Shown here: one piece after another, positions 48,869 to 62,817 of the stretch
How the letters are laid out: each line of letters begins with the position of its first letter
Numbering within the stretch: the stretch's first letter is position 1
Position numbers and translations under genes: made by a program
Assembly (NCBI GenBank): GCA_905183005.1
Contig: CAJJDO010000072.1
Location: 377,394 to 441,393, forward strand
Length of the DNA: 64,000 nt
Source: Paramecium pentaurelia
Lineage: Eukaryota > Ciliophora > Oligohymenophorea > Peniculida > Parameciidae
Direction: 5' to 3'
Notes under the pieces: model-generated
The model's input: the letters and a program-made list of their open reading frames with translations, nothing else
What the model was told of the DNA's origin: nothing
Database searches by the model: none

Positions 48869-51800
48869 GTGTGGTGATGAATTTCTAAGTTTTGGTTTAG
48901 AATTTATTTATAAATTATTTTGAATATGAAAATGCCAAACTGTAAATCTTTAAAGGATATCAATAAGTATCATAACTTTATAAATGAATATATTAATTTG
49001 GGTGTCTGGAATGCGAAATTTTATTTGATAAAGCATTTTGATGGAATTAAAAATGGACAACATTCAAAAGCCTCTTTTTGATTGTATTTGGATATAAAAT
49101 TTGTTAAATAGATTTGCAAATAAATTAAATTTTGAAGTTAATCATCAATAAGCTAATGATTAATGCAATAAATAAGGAATTATTTGTATTTAAATATAAA
49201 AATCAATCTTGTAAATAGAATCTAAATAAATTGATTGATCAAACTTTCACATCTTTTCTTCTAGATTTAATTGAAACCCAATTCTTAATTTTTATGATAA
49301 AATAAAAGACCTGCAGCTCTAAAACATTTTAATCTTTTATTTTCATATTGAATATTTTAGATAAACTTATCAAAATAAATCTGAAATAATCATTAGGGAA
49401 TAATAATTAAAATTTTTAGATATTTTCAAATCAAGACATTAGAAAATGATAGAAAAAAATTTGTTGGAGTCTAAACATTATGAATTAAAAATATAGATAT
49501 TTTCTATGCATAAGCAAAAATTTGTTAAAAATAAATAAATGTTGTTAGAAAATCAATTTTTCATGATCAGTCCTGATATTTGGTTCCAAATAATTGATTC
49601 TCATTATTTAATCTATGAAACAATATGTTAAAATTACTACTAAAATAGAAAATATATATAAACGTCATAATTCTAGTTCCGAAAAGTTCCTTAATTCATA
49701 CCACAACCAACTATGTTTATAGGGTTTTCAGATCTCTGGGATGCTGATTGCTAAATTTCCCTCCAAAATTTGCTCGCCTTTCCCAATTTATGACCATCTT
49801 GTAAAATTTCTATTAATTAAATTTGGGATTTGTGATATGAATTCGAAATTTAGTAAGTTTACTAAAAGCCTGAATATTTATAGTTTGAAAAATAATCCTT
49901 CTTTTATTTAAATCTTTATTATTAACTATTGTTTGATATTATTATAACCTTATAGTCTTTTTATTTAATTAAATATCATCTCAGTAATCTCAATAGTAAT
50001 TCTTCATATCGTAAAATACACATTTCGATAATTAAGATATTTAAACATTTTTATAATAATTATATATTTTTTTCAAATTCCAATTTCAAAACAAAAAAAT
50101 ACTTTTTAATAACTTCAAAATTATGTTCATCATTTTAAAATAAATAATTGAATATGATGTAATAGCTCTCTTTTATATAAAGATTAGAGCTTTATTTACT
50201 AATAAATATCTGAAATGTGAATGAATTAATTAATTTAATTTTGGATATGATTTCATCTTTAGAAATTGATTAGATCTAACTTTAAAAGATTTTTTGCTTT
50301 TCACCTTTATCAAATGTCTAAAAAATCTCTCATATAAAAGCAAGTATTTCGAAATATCTCGTAATCGTACGTTCTAATAGTCTCCTAAAACGCTTATATA
50401 TGAATAAACACCTAAGATTTATTTAATTTTGTATCGGCATCCTATTAAGTTTTTTATCTAATGCTAATTTCAATCCCATTAAATCTATATTTTTAGTTCA
50501 CCTTTTCTTTTATCATTTTACTATTTTAATGAATTGTTTAAGGGGAATTATCTTCTGAATATTCAATTTATCTAGAACTTCTTTAAATTCCTAGAAGAGG
50601 ATGATAGCTCTTGGCTGTGGTAGAACCATCCAAAATGAATTGCGAGCCATTATAGGTAAGCCTCTAATTATTTAATTCGATATCAATTACCTAGATTAAA
50701 AATAATTATTCATCAGATATTATTCAAACATAGATTTACTAATTTATTTGAAAAAGAAATTAAAAAATTAGAATCTTTTGATTAAAAAAGATTATGAAAG
50801 AACTCAAGGAGTTTATGAGGATATTCTCAAAATTTTAAATTAAATATGATAGCTTTTAGTTTGAGGCAAGGGAAAAAGTGAAGAGGTACTTTTTGTAAAA
50901 ATTGCATCCACATTTTTGTTGAAATGAAAAGTGATATAAACTTAAATTTCAGACAATTAAAAAATTGCAAAGCATCTTTTAACTTACCAAATAAAAATTA
51001 ACATCTCCAAACTATATTCTCATAACTTCTGAGTGCAAATTAGCATTAAATAAATTTGTTATGATTTAAGAAACTTCATTAGCCCATTAAAGTGGGTAAA
51101 AAAATGCTAGAATTGAAAGAAAGATAAAAGTTTATTATAGTTGAAATTAAGTATACGAAACTAGGAATTTTAGGCAATAGGATAAGAAAACTTTTTAGCT
51201 TATCTAATTATCTGAAGAAATGTGAACTCGAGTCTCTATGGCCATAATCTTTTAGAATTGATTAAGAACTAAAAACAATATCATTATGATTAAAAATAAA
51301 TTCAAATAATTGAGTTATATATATTGTAATTCATAATTCATAACCTTGAGAAAGAGAATAAAGAATAATTTATATACTTAAATTTAAACTTAAACTTAAA
51401 TGAATTTTAATATATTTATTCTAATAATCATAACACATCTTAAAGTTAAATATTAAATATTTTCATAAAGACTAATAAATTTGCTTGCTCAAATACAAAA
51501 TAAATAAATAAATGATATTATTTTACTAAGCATTTTATAGCTATACAAAAAATGATAATTATTTTTAAACAAATTGAATCTATTTATTATATGAATTGTA
51601 AATAAAATTTTAGATCTTTAGGTTGTCAAATTTCAATTATTCCTAATATTTACTTGAAATTATTTCTTTGTTTGATCATTTTCTACTTTTTTTGTATAAC
51701 ACCAAGCACAAATGTTCAATATTTTTTTTGAGTTGTATCTTCTTCGAATTTATACTGATTTTTGAAATAAATTTCTAAGATTTTTATATAGTTCTCTTAG

Positions 51801-52036
51801 ATTACTCCTTAAATTTTTGAAGAGTTAAATTGTTCATTTGTAAGGGAGAATTTATCATTTAAAACTTTATTTTCAATTATACTTTCCATTTTATAATGGC
51901 TACCATATTTTTATTCTTCAAAATAACAATTATTAAATTGAATTAATTATTGATAGGTTAGAAATTAAACAAATGTTTATCATTCTACTAATAAAATTAA
52001 TATATTAATAATAGTATTTCTATTAAATATAATTGA
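48869..52036. other. 3.2-kb AT-rich stretch with gene-like fragments
   Basis: Short coding-like patches near 48930-49080 (KDINKYHNFINEYINLGVW) and 50560-50650 (FLEEDDSSWLWQNHP) lack connected models; likely remnants. Otherwise nothing seen. Confidence 0.45.
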
Positions 52037-53772
52037 ATGATTTCAGATTATGAGTATTGTTAAGAGCATCCAAATAGTAAAATTGGAGGCATATATATGG
52101 TAAAGCATAGAAGCAACATTCAGAGAAAAGTTTGTATGGAATGTATTTTAACACATAAAATACCATCAGAATAAATATTATCTAAATAAGATTTCATTAA
52201 AAAAATACAAGAAAAGTCCACTTTGTTAAACATCAAAAATCTACTAGAGTAGAGTTAGTCAAAATCAATATTGAAAAAAGCTTTGCAGCAATTTGATTAT
52301 ATTTAAGAAGAACTTACTTTGATTTTAATCAACATCAAGAATTCCATCAAAAATATTTCTGAATAATAGGTAGCTAGAGATGATCAATTTTTAAAACTCA
52401 TTTTTTAAAATTTAGATCCTGCTGAGCGTTCTTAATCAGAGTTAGATTTCCTAGTAGATTTTATAGAAGGAAATATTTTTGAGAAATGGATTTAAAAAAA
52501 ACAATAAGTTTCTTCATAACTCTAGAAAGCGTAAGAAGTTTTTGAAAGACATGTTTAGAATGGATATAAGACAACTTAATTAATTGATGAAATTCAAAAT
52601 AATTTTTAAAGTAATATTTTTATTTTAAGTTCAAATGAAAAAATTGAAGATAAAACTATTGACATGGAAGGATTAGAGAAAGTCAACAATAAATTAGTCA
52701 AAACAACTTTTTAGCTCACTACATAAAAAAATGGAGATAAAGTCTATAAAAAAAATAGATAGATTCTTAGAATGTATACAATATTGTAAAAATGGTTAGA
52801 GAAAAGAAAATTTTAGGATAAAAAAATGATGAGGCATTACTTAATTTAGAGCAGATGAAATATTTAGAATTTAAAGGATCATATGGCATAAAGGGTTATA
52901 AAATTAAATAATGGAATTATTTTTGGAAAGGATAAAATGTTGGAGGAGGTAATTTCAATCTAAAGGGATAAAAAGAAGGAAAGTGGTTTGATTTATGTTA
53001 AAATTATTGGGAGTATTGAATAAATATAAATAAATTAATTAGCAAGAGGAATATAATTGAATAAGGTTGTTATGAATCGGATAAAAGAAGTGGTGATTGG
53101 AGTATAAATTGGAATAATTAAAGAATGTAATAATATTATGAAAAAAAATAATTAGAGGAGGAGGATCATATGACAAACAAGGAGAAGGTAATAAAATTGG
53201 GAACTGGATAGAGCTAAGCGAAGATTATAGCGAAAATTTTTAAGTAATGTATCATGGTGAATATGTGAATGGTAAAAAAATTGGTAGATGGGACATTTAT
53301 TATTAGAAAGATAGGATGTAAAAATATATAATATTATCGAAAAACAATTAATTTTAGTGGTGGAGGATTATATGATGAAACAGGGAATGGATTAAAATTA
53401 GGTAATTGGGTTGAAATAATGGATAATTTTAAATTGAATTCATAAGTAATATTTAGTGGTGAATATAAAAATGGTAAAAAAGTTGGAAGATGGGATTTTA
53501 AGTATAAGAAAGACAATAAACCTTTCTTTAAAATGTAAAAATATTTAAAATGGTGATATAGTGGTGGAGGATCATATGACGATTCAGGCGATGAAATTAA
53601 ATTGGGTAATTGGGTTGAAATTATTGGTAATTTCAGGGACTACTCTTAAGTAACCTACAGAGGTGAATATAAAAATGGAAAAAAAGTTGGTATATGGAAG
53701 GAAATGAAGAGAGATAATTTGAGTATTAAGGAAGAATTTATAATAGTTTAAGAGATTAAATATGATAATTGA
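52037..53772 (+). CDS. Zinc-like module + coiled coil + GGGxYD (MORN/YwqK-like) repeats
   Basis: A 526-aa product from six exons: introns 52742-52770, 53013-53042, 53127-53155, 53318-53357 (40 nt) and 53535-53561; total exactly 527 codons. The N-terminus has the CxxH...CxxC module (CQEHPNS ... KVCMECIL), then coiled coil, then about five repeats of roughly 55 residues. Examples: GGGSYDKQGEGNKIGNWIEL ... HGEYVNGKKIGRWDI, and GGGLYDETGNGLKLGNWVEI. Each later repeat starts at the same Ile-Gly-Gly-Gly junction, where an intron sits. The Y/G/K/G/W spacing resembles MORN or YwqK-type beta-hairpins. Function unknown; same N-terminal family as the SPRY gene. Confidence 0.82.
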
Positions 53773-56700
53773 AATTAAATAAAATACACATAAATAAAAA
53801 TAATTAAAATTTTAAGCTGACTTTGATTTATAAATGTTTCATTTTGATTTAGTTGATAAAAATACTTCATTTTAATCTCGACAAGTAATTTGACAATAAA
53901 ATAATAGGATAAGTAATTGAATCTAATAGAAATTCTTTGAAAAAATCTAAGAAAATAATATAAAAAAATGGAAATCAGAAAACTGGAAAATATTAGTGGA
54001 TGGTGCTAAACATTATCAAATAATATTTTATCATTATGATCTAATTAAGTTTCCTCAAACCTAATGATTGATTTGAAAATGAAATGGATGTCATGGAGAC
54101 TCATATTAATAGATTTTTAACAATTTTTTTCGGATTAAGTTGTAGCACACTTATTAGAAAAATTGATGGATTAATAAATTTTTAAGATCTGGAGAATTAA
54201 ATTTAATAAGGTTTTTAAAAGTTAAATTGTAAGAATAAACTTAATTCGTAATACATTATTTTGATTCTTTAACTTATAATTAATTATACAGGAAATAAAA
54301 GTATTTAATAATAATATTTGAGATAATAAAAATTATTATCACTTTTATTCAAAAATTGTTAATACTAGAGATTATAATGTCATGATTCACTGAAATAAAT
54401 TCATAATTATTTTGACTCTTATCTCCAAGATGATTTAAAAGAAATACCTATTTGATTTATAATTCACAAAATGACTTCATAATTGAAATTTATACATTCA
54501 AAATAGTTTTATGATGCTCAAATTGGATCGATCTTCATAATACATTTGACAATATATATTTTTATTGTTGATTACTTCTCTCAATTACAAATCTAAGGAA
54601 GAATAATAATTCATTTTAGACACTCTAATTAGATAATTAAAATCTAAATTAAAAAATAATCATCAGATCAATATACTTATTATAATCTAGAAAATGATTC
54701 AAATATTAAAGATATTAAGAATTTTATAATCATTACTTTTTGTTTTATTTAAGTTTTAAATAATTATTATTAATTATTAAATGAGAGATCAAAATTAGAA
54801 TAAATACGAATTTAATTTAGAAAAATATTTATTTAGTTTACTTAAAGCAGATTAATTATTAGATTAAATGTAATGAAAGCAAATAATAATGAGTTATGAT
54901 TATAATACTGAGAATTAATTACTCTTAACATTAATTTTGTGAATATTACTTAGCCGAACTTTTACCTCAGATATTAAATAGGCTTTGAAAATAAGAGATA
55001 GTTAGTTAGTGCTTGCTGGTTTTCGAATAAATAAAACTTGAATGAGAACTGAATTAATTTATAAATCTAATTAAAATGATGCAAAAAACAAATTAACTTA
55101 AAGTTTTATTTTTCTTCACCATACTAAAGACGAGAAAGATAAGGTATAAATAAATTTGAAAATAATTATGATTAATAATATCAAGTTTACAATCTTATTT
55201 GGTATAGAGATCATTAATAAATAATACTAAAAGGATGATATAATCCATTTAAAATATTCTCTCAAAAGAAATCAAAATATATTAGATAGATAATCTTTAA
55301 TATAGTTTTTATAAATTAAAAGTCTTATGAAATTGGTTAAGAAGGTAAATAATATTTGCTAAATGATATAAGATTTTTTTTTAGTCATCACATATTACTT
55401 TATTGTTTAGAGATTAATTAGGATTACCTTATATACATATTCAACTCTTTATCAAGCTTTAGATTATCATATTTAGAGATATGATAGAATTTTTGAACTA
55501 TATATGTCAACTTATAATTCATTAGAATTTAAAGTTAGCTTCAACTTTTAGCACATGTAATTCCTTATTGTAAGCATAATTTTTATTATTTACTTATTGA
55601 TATTGCTGTCATCATTATTTATTCTAAATGATTCAACTAATTAGTTTTGAAATTTAATTGTAACTACACTACATGATAAACTACTTTCATAAATTATGTT
55701 TCTGTGTTTTAGAATTTGATATACACTTTTATTATATAAACCTATAATCTATATCCCATAACCAAAATTTAAAGTATTTAATTCATATTTTTGTTTCAAA
55801 TCTACTTACATCGACTATCCTTTAAAGCATATTTGGTAACCAAATCCTCCAAATATTTTATAAATTGAATCTCTTAAAAACCAATGATTTGCTGAAAAAT
55901 ATTACTTATTCTTTTCTGAGATTAAATTTCCATTCTTTTAATTTAATACATTTTGACAATTTCCTCTTACAATTTATTTAATTCTATAACAACTGTTCAA
56001 GCATGATTAATTAGTTATTTAAATATCACTAATAAACAAGATAAGAATGATCGAAACCAGTTCTCTAAACATTAATTATTTAATTTACATTTTAATTATT
56101 AAATCATACTATTTATTCAAATAAAAATGAGGATGAATAATTCAGAATTTAGAGAGTTTCTAAAAATTTAGAAATTTTAGCAGTGTGTCTAAGCTATGAT
56201 ACTCTAATTGTTTAAAATTGGATGAGAATATATTAACTTATTAATATAATTAAATAGAATTAAATGTACACTTAATATTTAGAATATTGTATTACTTCAT
56301 AAATCTTAACCATTAAACAAGAAAAATAGAATGATAATTTTATTCGTTGCTATATTAATTCTTGAAAGGAATCAATTGATGACAATTAATATTAATATTT
56401 TTGTGATTATTAAATTGTCTCTCATTATATTTTTCATACTTTCAATTTATAAATAGAATAGAAAAACTTGATGATAAATTCACTTTCTATTAGATATCAA
56501 AAATAAGTCTAAAGGTAGAATTATTTCATTTGACATATCAGGTCTAATTATTTTATTTGGAATATTTAAGCAAAGTTAAAATATTAATGATGAATTAAAA
56601 GAAAACTTCTTTGCTTTGCTTTGCTTTTCTTTGATTTAATTTGATTTGATTTGATTTGATTATGTTATTAATTGATATCATTTTTATGAATATAACTGTT

Positions 56701-57706
56701 AGAGTTCTAATGAATACTGTATTATTGAAATATATTTTAATTTAAAATTATATCATCCATTAACAACAATCTTAATTGAAACTTTGATAGGAAAAGAAAA
56801 AGTAGATAATTTATAAATATGCAATTTGCTAGAATAATTATATGTATTAAGTGAACTGTATAATGTGAATTTTGCTTGTGATATTAATTGCTAAATAGTT
56901 TTTTTAGGCTTTTTAAATTTACAATAATAACTTTTTTTTGATTCACTTTTAAATATCATATTTGAGATATTTTTATTTTAAAATACTAGATTACTCTCTT
57001 TGATTTCAAATTTGAATATAATTAGAGTTGGTAACTTTTGCTTATAATTTGATGATTGTTCTAATTTTGACAACATAAATTTATCTATTTTATGATTAAG
57101 GCTCTGAAAATGTCTCTATGATAGTTGTATTTAAAGTTAAAAAGGGTATAATTATGAAAATGAATTGTAATTCATTTCTCATTTTAGAGATGGAGTACTT
57201 ACTGAAAATAAATAATGTGAAGTGGATGATTACATTGTTTTAAGTTGCGAATTATAAAGGTATTAATATTGTTTAAAGAAAAAACAATAAAGCCTTCTTT
57301 TGTTCACTTAGTTATGAGCAAATCAATTCTGCTTATAGAACTTTATTAAAAAAATAAAGCTGAATTATAAGTAGGATGACTTATGTTTAGATTCAAAATA
57401 TATTATATTTTAAAATATATGTACAACACATAAAAATCTATTGTCTTTCTAAAAAAGTTAAAATTGATTTGGATTAGATGAATGTAAGATCCATGAAAAC
57501 ACGCCTTTTTAGATTCATGTGAAATTGAAGGAAGGTTAGAAATATAAATTGAAATTTATCTTATTGATACTTCCTATCTATTGCCTTATAGATATAAAAT
57601 AATTTTTTTAATTCTTATAAGGTTCTTATCAATGAAATATAAAAATCTTATAATTTTACAATAATTTTAAATTGTATCATTTTTTTTGTAAATCCATAAA
57701 GGATCC
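53773..57706. other. 3.9-kb gene-poor stretch
   Basis: No intact gene. Contains a TTTGC/TTGAT-type pentanucleotide microsatellite at about 56607-56660 and a short coding-like patch near 57060-57250 (+). Confidence 0.55.
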
Positions 57707-59176
57707 TCATTCATGAAATTCTTGGGCTTTATCAAGCTTCTCTAAATTCAATAATGCATTAGCTAAAAATTTTAGGAATCGATACCTTTATTTTCTAATA
57801 TTTCATGATTTATTGAATTTAGAAGAGCCAAGTCATAAGATTTTATAGCTTATTCAAATTATTTAAGATTATGTAAAGCTAATCCTAAAATTCTTAATAC
57901 ATTAATAATAACCTCTACTATTAAAGTAATGTTAATTATTAGACTTGATATTGATTGCTTTATCATATGATTCTACAGCTTCAAAATGACGTCCAAGCTA
58001 ATCTAAGGCTCTTCCTAAAATTTTCATAATAATATTAATTTGATTACCTTTATTGTAGTATGCCTCATCATTATTAACATTGATTTCTATTGCCCTATCA
58101 TAACATTCTATAGCTTCTTCAAGACGTTTCAATTAATTTAGAGCATAACCTTAATTTTAAGATCAATTAATTACCTTTATATATATATATTTCATCAATT
58201 TGTGAAGTTATATTTAAAGCTTTGTTATAATTTATGAGTGCATCTTTAAAATTTGATAATTTTTATAGAGCGATTCCTTAAATAAACATATCCAATACCT
58301 TTATTAAAGTAAGCAAATGCATGATCTTTTGGTATATTAATAACTTTATTATAATAATCAATAGCTTCCTTATAATTCTACATCTAATATAAAGCATTAG
58401 CTTAATTATTTTAATTATTACCTTAATTAAAATACTGTGATTGGCTGATACTGAAATACCTGTCTCTTTCCTTAGTGTCATCATAACTAAATAACTAAAT
58501 TATCTTACTAATCCATATGTATTAGAAATAAAATGCATACTCCAATCATAAAGATGTAAATATACATAAGAAACAATAATATATTAGCAAACATCATGGC
58601 ATATGAACTTCCTTTAGAAAGACATTTGATAATCATACCTATAATAAATATAGTTAAGAATACTTGAAAATTTCTTTTTTTAGTTTGCTAAGAAATCCTT
58701 TTTTAAAAGTTCTAAAGATTTAATTTATTGTTCAATTTAATTTAGCTGATTTACTAAATATATTATTAAAAATTACAATCCTCTATTTAAGTTTCTAAGG
58801 AGATTTAATTTTTTAAAATATTGATTTATTAAATTGACACAGTATTATATTATTTAGTTACAAACTTTTTTTACATATTTCTTATATCATCTATTTACTT
58901 TTCATAAGAATTAATTTAATATTAACTTAATTCATTTAATTGAAGGTATTTTTCTTTGAGTTTCTTTAAATGATCCTGTTTTTCTCTTATGGAATTAAAT
59001 AAATCTGTTTTTATTTACTCAAACTCTTTGCAGCTATCTAAGTGATCTGTATGATTCTCTTCTAAACATTTTTAACAATAGATAGAATTTGAAGTGCATT
59101 TATTTGAAACACAGAATCCTAAACAAATTTAAGATTTGTGAACCGAACAAAATTAAACTTTTGATGACCTAAACAT
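57707..59176 (-). CDS. B-box-like + coiled coil + membrane helices + TPR protein
   Basis: A 430-aa product from eight exons; introns 58471-58495, 58401-58421, 58277-58298, 58150-58174, 58015-58047, 57885-57912 and 57763-57785; total exactly 431 codons. The N-terminus is a B-box-like zinc finger (FCSVHKSQICLGFC, YCQKCLEENHTDHLDSC), then a coiled coil. A hydrophobic stretch (VFLTIFIIGMII, ANILLFLMYIYIFMIG) follows, long enough for two membrane helices. The C-terminal half is about six TPRs (NYKEAIDYYNKVINI, RLEEAIECYDRAIEIN, HFEAVESYDKAINIK). The last six introns all interrupt the first base of the Gly/Ala codon at the start of a TPR. Probably a membrane-tethered adaptor; partner unknown. Confidence 0.85.
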
Positions 59177-61002
59177 TGAATTATAGAATAAATATAGAAT
59201 TTTTCATTCTTATATACTAAAATTTAACATATACGTGTAAACAAATTATAAAGTCAATTTTAATTAACAAAAAAAAACATTAAACCATATAAAATTTCAA
59301 ACTAAATAATTTATGTTTTTGAAGTTTATGGATTTAATCATAATTTTACTACAACATTAATTAATGTAGTCAGTTTCTAATATATTGTTGTTTTAAAAAT
59401 TGATATTCATACATTTTAAACTTCAAAAAGAATCCCCATTTAATTTATTGTGTTCAATTTTATTTTAACTTTAGAGATTTTACTTTTTACTTATAAACTC
59501 AAAAAATCTAAAATAAATATCGAAATTTATAATTTGGAAATAATAAGTTTTTAAAAAGTATTAAATAAATCTTTCTTTTTTATAAATTTGAGAATAAAAA
59601 CTCATAGGCATAAATGATCAATATATTAGAAATTAATAAATATATACTAAATAAATTAGTTTTATTTTGTGTTCCTCATATTCATGATAAGAATTATTTT
59701 ATTTTATGATTAAAAAAAAATATGATTAAATAAATTATGTATTAATTACATAATTTATCTTATCTATTAATTATTTAAAATAATAAAATGAATTTCTTTA
59801 ATTACAAACATGAATATCTAAATTTTGCAGCTTGGAAATCTAATTTTTCTATTGGATCTATGTAAAAATGTATCAATAAATTAAGTTATATAATTTCACT
59901 TCTTCAATAAATTTTGAAACCCTTTTTTTCAATTAACCTTTTAAAACTTATCTCCTCCTAACTTTAACAAATTTCCTCAATATTATTTAAGCCTCACATA
60001 GCATTATCTAATATACGTATACCAAAATCTAACATTATTTAATTTATGTTTCCAAACTCACTATTTCTAAAATTCTATCTGATAATCAATTTAAAAAAAA
60101 TAAGTTGATTATTACATTTCTATTCTATTTTTTAGCATAATTAGTTACTATCTCATCCAAATATTTTTGTATCTACTCCTTCTATCCAATCCATCTTTAA
60201 AATTTAAACTTATTTATCCAAGTTCTCTCTTTTTCTATTGATTATTTCTGATTATTATTTACACTTTAAATATATTATCCACATTGACATCTTTCTCTCA
60301 ATTCTAATATTTTCATTAAATTTTCTCTAGTTAGTTACAACTACCCTCCTATTTCTAATCCTATTGATAAAAGAAATCAAAATATTCCAATATAACAATA
60401 TTCAACCGAACATGATATCATATTCTTCTTATCCACCAATTCTTTGTTGATCACTTCATTCCATATAAATTATTTTCTTTAAATTCTTAAAAATTAATCA
60501 TATTATCATTTTTTTTTTAGTAAATGTTATTTTGAAATAGAACTCTTAAATTCTGGTTAATTTTTCCTCCCTAAATTTTTATTATTGTTAATATGAAAAA
60601 GAAATACGATAAGACATTCTAAACTTCTTTAATTTTTACCATTTATTAAATTGGTAGATATATTTTATGTTTTATCATGTAATTAAGATAGAATTTTGAA
60701 TATGAAAAATATTTATATAAGAAATACAACTATTTTTGATTTAATTTTACTTCTTTATGAAGAATCATGATAAAATTTAACATTTTTCATTACTGAATAT
60801 TGTGTATTGAGTTTGTATGAAATGATCATCGATTAAAAATATATTATCATTATTTTCTAATATAATGAAATTTATCTTAGTGGTTGAGATATTAATATGT
60901 ATTTATTGTTTTTTTTTATTTATTTTAACTCAATTAATATTTCATAAATGTTAAAATCTTTGTAGAATTTCTTTTAAATAATATAATAACAAATTATTTA
61001 TG
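59177..61002. other. 1.8-kb AT-rich stretch
   Basis: No complete gene. 60130-60380 is pyrimidine-rich and on the minus strand shows patches like GGGxYD-repeat genes, but no model holds. Confidence 0.5.
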
Positions 61003-61554
61003 TCATGAATATTTATAATAAGCTACAGCTTTTATGATATGTAAACCCAGATTGATTGTATTTCCTCCTACATTCAATACTTAAAATTCTTCAACAAACT
61101 AATCAGAAAATTCTATTGTTATTATGCAATTAGCGTATTTGCTTTCATAAATCTTTGTTTTTTTGTTATTTAATATGGCATAAATGATAATATCATAATT
61201 TCTGAATTACTGTTAGAAAAGATAGTCATATTCCCACAGCCAAATTTTTAATTTGTTCAATAAATATTTTTACATTAATGCTATCGAAATATATGAGCCT
61301 ATATGACAATAATTGAAATCTACTCCATTTGTCATTATTGTATACGGATTATCTTTGAAAATAGAACCATTATTCCCAAAATTTAAAATATTTATTTTTT
61401 TTGATGATAGCAATGATCCTTGTTATAATTATAGTACATTTTTGTGATTACCCTTCAATATTGTTTGTTATTATTTGAATTATCTTATGCAATTCTATTC
61501 GGTATATTAAATTATGAAGAAAAAAATGATAATATAAGCTAATCCTTTCTTCAT
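61003..61554 (-). CDS. Secreted F5/8-type C (discoidin-like) domain protein
   Basis: A 183-aa intronless frame with a hydrophobic signal (MKKGLAYIIIFFFIIQYTEQ), then a low-complexity spacer. From about residue 60 it has the discoidin-like fold as found at the C-terminus of BTBD9: FNYCHIGSYISIALMQ, NKLKIWLWEYDYLF, IIIYAILNN, CIITIEFSD, FQVLNVGGNTINLGLHIIKA. Such domains bind carbohydrate or lipid. The usual BTB part is absent and a signal peptide takes its place, so this is a stand-alone secretory version. Identification rests on the WxWDxDxR-like strand (here LWEYDY) and the overall order. Confidence 0.65.
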
Positions 61555-61948
61555 CTATAAAAATTAGTTATTAATTATTATATAAATTATAAAATATTTT
61601 CAAAACTCCCATCAATTATATCCTGAAATTCTTTAGTTAACAAAGTACTGTGTAATAGCAAATTTACATGCTAATATTATAAACTTGATGTTTAAAATAA
61701 AAATTATTATATAAGAATCCTTCTTTAAACAAATTAGGACATTAATTTTTTAAATTTGAATAATATTTTGATTAATACACATAAATTTTGACATTTAGAA
61801 TATTTTATGTGCCATTTTATTTTATAATTATACTCACTAGAATAGTAAAATCATTAAGCTAAATTAGATTTTAATTTTTTAATACTATGTATGATTAACC
61901 GATTAAATTTTTATCATTTGTTGAACAAGTAAAATTTATAATAACAAT
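61555..61948. other. AT-rich intergenic stretch
   Basis: Nothing seen. Confidence 0.6.
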
Positions 61949-62740
61949 TCAATTTATAAATATGATATGATTCAGTAAATATCTAAACATCATTGCTTAT
62001 ATAAATTAATAAAAGAATGAGAGTGATGGGAGTAGCTAATTTAAATTCAAATTCAAAATTAATAGAGAGAATTGCATCTTATAATCATCATAATAGGAAA
62101 GTGCAACTTCAAGAAAGTAGAATGAAAATTTATTATTTTTATGGGAGGGGACAATATAATTAATTATTATTAAAATCATCTCTTAAATTAGAGCAATTTC
62201 TATTTCTTTATAAATAGATCTCTTTCTTTAATTTTATAGTAGAATATTAATAAAGTTAGAAGAATTAGTTAGCTCATTTTCAAATTCATCAAAAATATTC
62301 TTAGAAATCTACTAAAATTAAAAAGTTTAATAGCAGAAGCTATTGGTATTTTCCAATAACATCAAAGATTACAATTTTCCTTCTCTATGAGATTATACTG
62401 ATTAAATTAAACTGTTTTTTTTCTTAGCAAAGCATGTTTTGTATTTATTCTGACAACCAGCAAAACACATCTTCTCATATAAAAATTCTTTAATGCATAA
62501 TTAGTTATAATCCATACAAAATTATTAAATAATTTTAGTTCTCAGTTAACTTAAGCCAAAGTCTAGTATCAAGTCCTGTACCGTAATCTATCTTTATTTT
62601 GTTATTAGCGCATAGACTAGATCTTTATTAATCTTTGATCCTTCAATCTTATGGTCAAAAATATCCTCTAACCAAGATATTCTTATTATAGATTTAAAGT
62701 CCGAAGTTCTCTTAGTAAGGGTTTCTCTAAAGAAGTCCAT
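61949..62740 (-). CDS. Unknown protein with Cys cluster
   Basis: A 263-aa frame starting MDFFRETLTKRTSDFKSIIR. It is charged and helical at first, then has a Cys group (CMDYNQLCIKEF, then EKMCFAGCQNKYKTCFAKKK), then a mixed C-terminal half that becomes hydrophobic and low-complexity. No family recognised; the Cys spacing slightly recalls small mitochondrial twin-Cys proteins. The last 30-40 residues may be wrong if an intron was missed. The other strand is also open (about 62018-62780), but its translation is poorer. Confidence 0.5.
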
Positions 62741-62817
62741 ACTTCTTAATCAAATTAACAAAAGAAGAAAAAACATATGAACTTTGATTTCTTAAATATC
62801 AACTACTAGAACCTCTA

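Noticed and set aside
62018..62780. Long plus-strand ORF
   Set aside because: Antisense to the better-composed 263-aa minus-strand frame; its translation has no coherent features.
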